Of a stretch of DNA of 8,269 nt, positions 4,764 to 8,269 are shown one piece after another. Both the position numbers and the translations under genes were made by a program. The stretch covers positions 1 to 8,269 of the forward strand of contig JAKAMA010000089.1 of the NCBI GenBank assembly GCA_021813085.1. The letters run 5' to 3'. Within the stretch, counting starts at the first letter, position 1. Each line of letters starts with the position of its first letter. Source of the stretch: Chloroflexota bacterium (lineage in GTDB: Bacteria; Chloroflexota; Dehalococcoidia; DSTF01; JACRBR01). A model generated the notes under the pieces. That model was not told the origin of the DNA and made no database searches. It saw only the letters and a program-made list of their open reading frames with translations.

Positions 4764-6113
4764 ATGCTTGGTGAACCCGAGATCCGGCGCATCGCCCGGG
4801 CCGTCCTCGGCGCCAGCCGCGCAGACCAGACCGAGGTCGAGGTCTTCGCGAATGACTCCGCCCTCACGCGCTTCGCCAACAACTACATCCACCAGAACGT
4901 CGAGCAGAGCGATGTCGATGTCCGCGTCCGCGCCGTCATCGGCCAGAAGATCGGCGTCGCCTCGACGAACGACGTCTCGGACGACGCGCTCGCCCGCGTC
5001 GCCGCCCGTGCGTACGAGCTCGCCCGTCACCAGCGCGAGAACGAGGACTTCCGCTCGCTCCCGCGTCCCCAGCCGGTCCCGCACGCGGACGCCTTCGTCG
5101 AGCGCACCGCGCGCTGCGGGCCCGAGGAGCGGGCCGCCGTCGTCGGACAGATCTGCGACGCCTCCGCCCGCGCGGCGCTCACCGCTGCCGGCGCCTACCA
5201 CACGACGGCGCAGGAGTTCGCGGTCGCCAACTCGCTCGGCGTCTGGGCGTACCACCGCCAGACCCAGGCCGACATCAACACCGTTGTCATGTCCGGGACC
5301 TCCAGCGGCTACGCCGCGCGCGCCAGCAAGGACGCCGCCGACCTCGACGGCGAGGCCGTCGCGCAGGAGGCCGTCGATGTCGCCCTGCGCGGCGTCAACC
5401 CGCGCGCCGTCGAGCCGGGCGAGTACGAGGTCCTGCTCTCGCCCTACGCCGCGGTCGACCTGCTCGACTTCTTCTCCTACCTCTCGTTCAGCGCCCTCCC
5501 GTTCATCGAGAAGCGCAGCTTCATGTCCGGCCGCATCGGCGAGAAGGTGATGGGCGGCAACATCAGCATCTGGGATGACGGCCTCTCGCCGGATACCATC
5601 GCGGAGCCGTTCGACTACGAGGGCGTGCCGAAGCAGCGCGTCGACCTCATCGACCACGGCGTCGCCAGAGGCGTCGTCTGGGACAGCTACCTGGCGGGCA
5701 AGCAAGGCGGCGGCGCGCGCTCAACCGGCCACGCCCTCCCCGCCGGCGTCACCTTCGGCCCGATCCCGATGAACATGTTCATGGCCACCGGCGACGCCAC
5801 GCCCGATGACATGGTGCGGAGCATCAAGCGCGGCCTCCTTGTCACGCGCTTCTGGTACACGCGCACCGTCCACCCGCTCAACGTCGTCGTCACCGGCATG
5901 ACGCGGGATGGTACCTTCCTCGTCGAAGGCGGCAAAGTCGTCGGACCGGTGCGCAACATGCGGTTCACGCAGGGCTACGTCGAGGCGCTCAACCACGTCG
6001 ACGCCGTCGGCCGGGACGCGATGCTCCTCCTCGGCGACATCGGCGGCGGCGTCCGTCGCATCCCCGCGCTCAAGGTCGCGAAGTGGAACTTCACCGGCGT
6101 CAGCGAGATGTAG
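4764..6113 (+). CDS. TldE/PmbA-like member of the TldD/PmbA metalloprotease family
   Basis: A 449-aa cytosolic protein of full family length. The N-terminal domain begins with the ADQTEVEVFANDSALTRFANN segment and VRAVIGQKIGVAST. The C-terminal domain shows the SFMSGRIGEKV segment (about residue 252 on), DDGLSPDTIAEPFDYEG, STGHALP and a late FLVEGGKVVGPVRNMRF. TldD, the active subunit, carries an HExxxH zinc motif; none is present here. The corresponding stretch reads SPYAAVDLLDFFSYLSF, so this is the TldE/PmbA type. In Escherichia coli TldD and TldE form a heteromeric protease that removes the microcin B17 leader and degrades unfolded peptides. TldD and TldE genes are often adjacent, but here the neighbours are comF and a DUF2203 gene, so any TldD must be elsewhere. 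The ATG has GAAGGG 9 nt upstream. A hairpin starts right after the TAG stop. Confidence 0.93.
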   Translation: MLGEPEIRRIARAVLGASRADQTEVEVFANDSALTRFANNYIHQNVEQSDVDVRVRAVIGQKIGVASTNDVSDDALARVAARAYELARHQRENEDFRSLPRPQPVPHADAFVERTARCGPEERAAVVGQICDASARAALTAAGAYHTTAQEFAVANSLGVWAYHRQTQADINTVVMSGTSSGYAARASKDAADLDGEAVAQEAVDVALRGVNPRAVEPGEYEVLLSPYAAVDLLDFFSYLSFSALPFIEKRSFMSGRIGEKVMGGNISIWDDGLSPDTIAEPFDYEGVPKQRVDLIDHGVARGVVWDSYLAGKQGGGARSTGHALPAGVTFGPIPMNMFMATGDATPDDMVRSIKRGLLVTRFWYTRTVHPLNVVVTGMTRDGTFLVEGGKVVGPVRNMRFTQGYVEALNHVDAVGRDAMLLLGDIGGGVRRIPALKVAKWNFTGVSEM

Positions 6114-6165
6114 GCGGGCTGTTCAGCCCGCGCAGTGCGTGAGTAGCGCGGGCTGTCCAGACCGC
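6114..6165. repeat. Twin-hairpin REP-like element
   Basis: The first hairpin is GCGGGCT (6114-6120), loop GTTC, AGCCCGC (6125-6131), perfect over 7 bp and starting at the base after the tldE-like stop. After 16 nt a second copy follows: GCGGGCT (6148-6154), loop GTCC, AGACCGC (6159-6165), with one mismatch. The pair is bounded by the direct repeat GATGTAGG at 6107-6114 and 6166-6173, whose first copy contains the stop codon. Paired near-identical palindromes are the layout of REP/BIME-type repeats. The element may also slow transcription or protect the 3' end. Confidence 0.65.
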
Positions 6166-6194
6166 GATGTAGGTTTCGAGATTCCAGGTCCGCC

Positions 6195-6587
6195 GTGATC
6201 CTCTTCACGCTCGAACAGGCCGAAGCTCTCCTCCCGCAGGTGCGCGACGAGATCCTCGCCATGCAGGCGCTCAAGCGCGAGATCGACGACCTCCGCGGCG
6301 GCCTGGCGCAGGTCGTCGAGAAGGCCACCGGCAACGGCCACGTGCGGAGCGAGGACGCCGTCGCGGCCCAACGGCGCCACGCCGAGCGGCTCGTCGAGCA
6401 GCTCAACGAGCGCCTCGCGAGGCTCAACGCCTGGGGTGTCGAGCTGAAGGGGCTCGATGAGGGGCTGATCGACTTCCCGAGCGAGCGGGAAGGTCGCGCT
6501 GTCTACCTGTGCTGGCGCCTCGGCGAAGAGCGCATCGCGTGGTGGCACGAGCTGGACGCCGGTTTCGCGGGCCGCCAGCCGCTGTGA
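6195..6587 (+). CDS. DUF2203 family protein
   Basis: A 130-aa protein recognised as DUF2203 by its opening ILFTLEQAEALLPQVRDEI and its C-terminal signature from about residue 80: GVELKGLDEGLIDFPS, GRAVYLCWRLGEERI, WWHELDAGFAGRQPL. The middle (20-80) is charged and helical, with a heptad-like pattern that could form a coiled coil. There are no membrane segments or signal peptide. The invariant Asp, Phe, Cys-Trp and Trp-His residues near the end suggest a conserved structural or binding site, but the biochemical function of the family is unknown to me. The GTG at 6195 is the start that gives the family N-terminus; only a weak CAGGTC precedes it. It lies between the tldE-like gene (81 nt) and the yjbQ gene, all on the plus strand. 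Confidence 0.92.
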   Translation: MILFTLEQAEALLPQVRDEILAMQALKREIDDLRGGLAQVVEKATGNGHVRSEDAVAAQRRHAERLVEQLNERLARLNAWGVELKGLDEGLIDFPSEREGRAVYLCWRLGEERIAWWHELDAGFAGRQPL

Positions 6588-6592
6588 CGGGC

Positions 6593-6648
6593 GGAGGGCG
6601 GAGGTCGCAGGTCGCAGGTCGGAGGTCGGAGGTCGGAGGTCGGAGGGC
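6593..6648. repeat. Eight-unit heptanucleotide tandem array
   Basis: Eight contiguous 7-bp units: GGAGGGC, GGAGGTC, GCAGGTC, GCAGGTC, GGAGGTC, GGAGGTC, GGAGGTC, GGAGGGC. The two outermost units are the same GGAGGGC variant. The array starts 5 nt after the DUF2203 stop. Together with 6677-6697 it makes up most of the first 110 nt of the 211-nt gap before the yjbQ start. Confidence 0.85.
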
Positions 6649-6676
6649 TGGACATAACAGCAGGAAGCCACACCCT

Positions 6677-6697
6677 GACCATCGACCATCGACCATC
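6677..6697. repeat. Three-unit heptad array in inverted orientation
   Basis: Three perfect GACCATC units, which read GATGGTC on the minus strand. This is the unit also seen at 146-152 and, as GATGGTA, at 157-170. It lies 28 nt after the GGAGGTC array. In RNA, GACCATC can pair with GGAGGTC at six of seven positions, counting one G-U wobble. Confidence 0.8.
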
Positions 6698-6798
6698 GGC
6701 GACGGCACATTGGCGTACTCACTTATGCGCTCGCTGAATTGCGCTCCAAGCGGCTGTCCGTGAGAATGACCGGAGCAATCTTGGACGAAGGCGGTGTA

Positions 6799-7302
6799 AT
6801 GGAACGGACGCTGGAAGCGCGCAGGGAAATGGTCGCGCGGGCCGACGCCCCCGCGGCGCGCGTCATCTGCGAGGCGATCGAAGTCGAGACCACGACGGCC
6901 CCCGAGTTCATCGATGTCACCGAAGACGTCACCAACGTGGTGGACGCCTCCGGCGTGCGGTTCGGCCAGGTGACGGTCTTCTCGCAGCACACGACCGCCG
7001 CTATCAAGATCAACGAAAACGAACCGCTCCTGCTCCTCGACCTCGCCCGGCTCCTCCGCCAGTTCGCCCCCCCCGGCTCCTACTACGAGCACAACGACTT
7101 CACCCGCCGTACCGTGAACATGAACGAGGACGAGTGCGCCAACGGCCATTCCCATTGCCAGCACCTGTTCCTCGGCTCCAGTGAGACGATCCCCATCGTC
7201 GATGGGCGCATCTCCCTCGGCCGCTGGCAACGCGTCTTCCTGATCGAGCTCGACCACCCGCGGCCGCGGCGCGTGCTGATCAACGTCGTGGGGACGGCGT
7301 AA
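6799..7302 (+). CDS. yjbQ: YjbQ/UPF0047 family protein
   Basis: A 167-aa protein of the YjbQ (UPF0047, 'secondary thiamine-phosphate synthase') family. Landmarks are FIDVTEDV (37-44), the FSQHTTAAIKINENE segment (61-75) with His64, a His/Glu/Asn-rich stretch NEDECANGHSHCQHLFLG (109-126) and the signature SSETIPIVDG then LGRWQRV (127-146), where the usual LGTWQ reads LGRWQ. Some members have weak thiamine-phosphate synthase activity and can complement a thiE mutant; the true cellular role is unsettled, and no thiamine genes are nearby. The protein is cytosolic. The ATG at 6799, with GAAGG upstream, gives a family-like length. The frame stays open to a TTG at 6739 and an ATG at 6766, but those add residues of atypical composition and lack a better ribosome binding site. 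Confidence 0.92.
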   Translation: MERTLEARREMVARADAPAARVICEAIEVETTTAPEFIDVTEDVTNVVDASGVRFGQVTVFSQHTTAAIKINENEPLLLLDLARLLRQFAPPGSYYEHNDFTRRTVNMNEDECANGHSHCQHLFLGSSETIPIVDGRISLGRWQRVFLIELDHPRPRRVLINVVGTA

Positions 7303-7328
7303 CACGCGGGACGCGTGTCCCGTCCCGC
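7302..7328. terminator. Three mutually exclusive hairpins between yjbQ and the GDPD gene
   Basis: Three perfect stems share the same bases: ACACGCG (7302-7308) with CGCGTGT (7312-7318); CGGGAC (7307-7312) with GTCCCG (7317-7322); and GCGGGAC (7306-7312) with GTCCCGC (7322-7328). They begin at the last base of the yjbQ stop. There is no U-tract, so a classical terminator is not shown; a repeat-derived palindrome or an attenuator-like site is possible. Confidence 0.5.
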
Positions 7329-7341
7329 CACACCTGACCCC

Positions 7342-8013
7342 GTGAGCAGCGTGGCCCCCCGCGGCATCTACGCGATCGCCCATCGTGCCGGGAACAACCT
7401 CCACGCCCTCGAACGCGCCCTCGCCGCCGGCGTCGACGCCATCGAGTGCGACCTCTGGCATCACCACGGCCGCCTGGCGCTACGGCACGAGCGCAAGCTG
7501 CCGGCGCTGCCCGTCCTGTACGACCGCTGGTACGTCCGCTGGTCGTGGGGCGTCATCGGCCTGCGCCGCCTCCTGCGCGAGGTCGACATGCGAACGGACC
7601 TGTTCCTCGACATCAAGTCGGCGACGCCGCGCGCCGCGGACGCCGTCCTCGAGCTCTACCACGACAACGCGGCGCTGATGCCCGCGACCCGCGTCTCGTC
7701 CGGGCAGTGGAAGCTGCTCGACCGCCTCGGCCGCGCGCGCACCGCCATGCGCATGTTCTACTCGGTCGGCGACCGCGACGGCGTGGAGGCGCTCTTGCGC
7801 CGCGCGACCGAGCCGCTGCCGCCGGCCGGCACGTCGATCCGCCATACGCTGCTCTCGCCGGAGCTCATCGCGCGGCTGCACGCCGCCGGGCTCGAGGTCT
7901 ACGCGTGGACCGTCAACAGCCCGCACCGCGGCCGCGAGCTGCGGGACTGGGGCGTCGACGGCCTGATCGCCGACAACCTGGACGTGTTGGCTTCCGGCCG
8001 TCCTCAGCGCTAG
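7342..8013 (+). CDS. Glycerophosphodiester phosphodiesterase (GDPD) family protein
   Basis: A 223-aa TIM-barrel enzyme of the PLC-like phosphodiesterase superfamily, expected to hydrolyse glycerophosphodiesters to glycerol-3-phosphate and an alcohol. Visible active-site elements are AHRAG with His14 (for the usual HRG), the IECDLW segment with metal ligands Glu35 and Asp37, RHE with His49 (for the usual HD), LDIK with Asp90 as the likely third metal ligand, and the C-terminal YAWTVN and GVDGLIADNLD signatures. The PENT segment after HRG is absent, as I recall for a compact actinobacterial-type subfamily with a PVLYDRW-like motif. There is no signal peptide or membrane helix, so it is probably cytosolic. 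The start is uncertain: GTG at 7342 is preferred; GTG at 7315 would lie inside the upstream hairpins, and GTG at 7351 also fits. None has a clear ribosome binding site. Confidence 0.88.
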   Translation: MSSVAPRGIYAIAHRAGNNLHALERALAAGVDAIECDLWHHHGRLALRHERKLPALPVLYDRWYVRWSWGVIGLRRLLREVDMRTDLFLDIKSATPRAADAVLELYHDNAALMPATRVSSGQWKLLDRLGRARTAMRMFYSVGDRDGVEALLRRATEPLPPAGTSIRHTLLSPELIARLHAAGLEVYAWTVNSPHRGRELRDWGVDGLIADNLDVLASGRPQR

Positions 8014-8015
8014 GG

Positions 8016-8039
8016 GGGACGCCACGCCCGGTTCGTCCC
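8016..8039 (+). terminator. GC hairpin after the GDPD gene
   Basis: GGGACG (8016-8021) and CGTCCC (8034-8039) form a perfect 6-bp stem with a 12-nt loop, starting 3 nt after the stop. No U-tract follows. The arms resemble the GGGAC/GTCCC hairpins that precede the same gene. Confidence 0.3.
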
Positions 8040-8132
8040 GCCACCCGCCGGTCCCAGCCTGAACGATCCATATCGCGGGATCCGTGGTCTTCGCCCTCGA
8101 TGTCCCGTCGCTGTTCGCCTACCTCGTGGCCC

Positions 8133-8171
8133 GTCCCCGACTGTCGAGCCGATCGTGCGCGGGGACGACAG
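8133..8171 (+). other. Competing stems in a 217-bp non-coding stretch (possible structured leader)
   Basis: The gap 8014-8230 holds no convincing gene. Within it, GTCCCCG (8133-8139) pairs with CGGGGAC (8160-8166), and CTGTCG (8141-8146) pairs with CGACAG (8166-8171). The stems interleave, and with no linker between the 3' strands they are more likely alternatives than a pseudoknot. Further on, CCAGC (8172-8176) pairs with GCTGG (8204-8208). This could be a regulatory leader for the next gene. I do not recognise a known riboswitch class. Confidence 0.3.
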
Positions 8172-8230
8172 CCAGCCGCCGGGCTCAGGCCGTGGGCATC
8201 GGTGCTGGAACCACTCCAACGTGAGAGGAC

Positions 8231-8269
8231 ATGACGGTGATTCTGTCGACCGTCAGCATGAGGCTCAAT
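8231..8269 (+). CDS. Start of an unidentified gene, cut by the window end
   Basis: An open frame of 13 codons (MTVILSTVSMRLN) runs off the window. GAGAGG lies 2 nt before the ATG at 8231 and 8 nt before the in-frame GTG at 8237, so the GTG may be the true start. Too little is visible to assign a family. The structured stretch upstream and the shared strand make a real gene start plausible. Confidence 0.35.
   Translation, partial: MTVILSTVSMRLN

Noticed and set aside
4692..5705. 337-codon minus-strand frame opposite the tldE-like gene
   Set aside because: Val/Asp/Gly/Arg-rich low-complexity composition typical of antisense frames in GC-rich genes; the plus strand matches a known family throughout.
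6593..6697. CRISPR-like array
   Set aside because: Units are 7 bp with no spacers, and no cas genes are present.
6710..6739. TTGGCG and CTGAAT as a yjbQ promoter
   Set aside because: Spacing of 18 bp is acceptable but the -10 match is poor; not strong enough to list.
6424..7467. 347-codon minus-strand frame across DUF2203, repeats and yjbQ
   Set aside because: It spans two recognised plus-strand genes and the heptad arrays, which stay open in every frame because a 7-bp unit without stops simply repeats.
8133..8200. ZTP-type riboswitch, suggested by GACTGTCG and CCGCCGGGC
   Set aside because: The conserved P2 region and the GGCG and CCGCCTGGGC boxes are not intact and spacing is too short; kept only as an unassigned structured stretch.

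Overview
This is a GC-rich (roughly 70% by eye), densely packed bacterial chromosomal segment with ordinary housekeeping-type genes. There are no tRNA, rRNA, CRISPR, phage or transposase genes. The mix of a zf-trcl/CxxC-x17-CxxC zinc-ribbon protein, a DUF2203 protein, an unpaired TldE-like protein and a short actinobacterial-style GDPD, with many GTG starts, fits Chloroflexota (possibly Dehalococcoidia-like). That placement is inference from gene content, not from a marker gene.

Left part (1-1457): the last 29 codons of an FtsX/MacB-type ABC permease (+) converge on a Nudix hydrolase with an N-terminal zinc ribbon (-). The gap between them is almost filled by a 104-bp element with 15-bp terminal inverted repeats and internal 7-bp repeats. 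Divergent from the Nudix gene is a 96-aa double-zinc-ribbon protein with a clear sigma70-like promoter and a strong ribosome binding site. A perfect 11-bp hairpin follows it.

Middle part (1458-3860, minus strand): a large secreted TAP-like alpha/beta-hydrolase lipoprotein, then moaD and moaE, the small and catalytic subunits of molybdopterin synthase. The moaD-moaE spacer consists mostly of a heptanucleotide repeat.

Right part (3953-8269, plus strand): comF (probably leaderless), a TldE-like protein without a TldD partner, a DUF2203 protein, a YjbQ-family protein, a GDPD-family phosphodiesterase and the start of an unidentified gene after a 217-bp structured non-coding stretch. The genes share orientation, but the gaps carry hairpins and repeats, so this is probably several transcription units. 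MoaD and MoaE work together in molybdenum-cofactor synthesis; the other genes show no obvious joint pathway.

I found no convincing new multi-gene system. The most unusual content is intergenic: heptanucleotide tandem repeats in which GGT recurs every 7 bp, two of them built as opposed half-arrays that could fold into long hairpins, and a twin-hairpin REP-like element bounded by an 8-bp direct repeat that includes the tldE-like stop codon.
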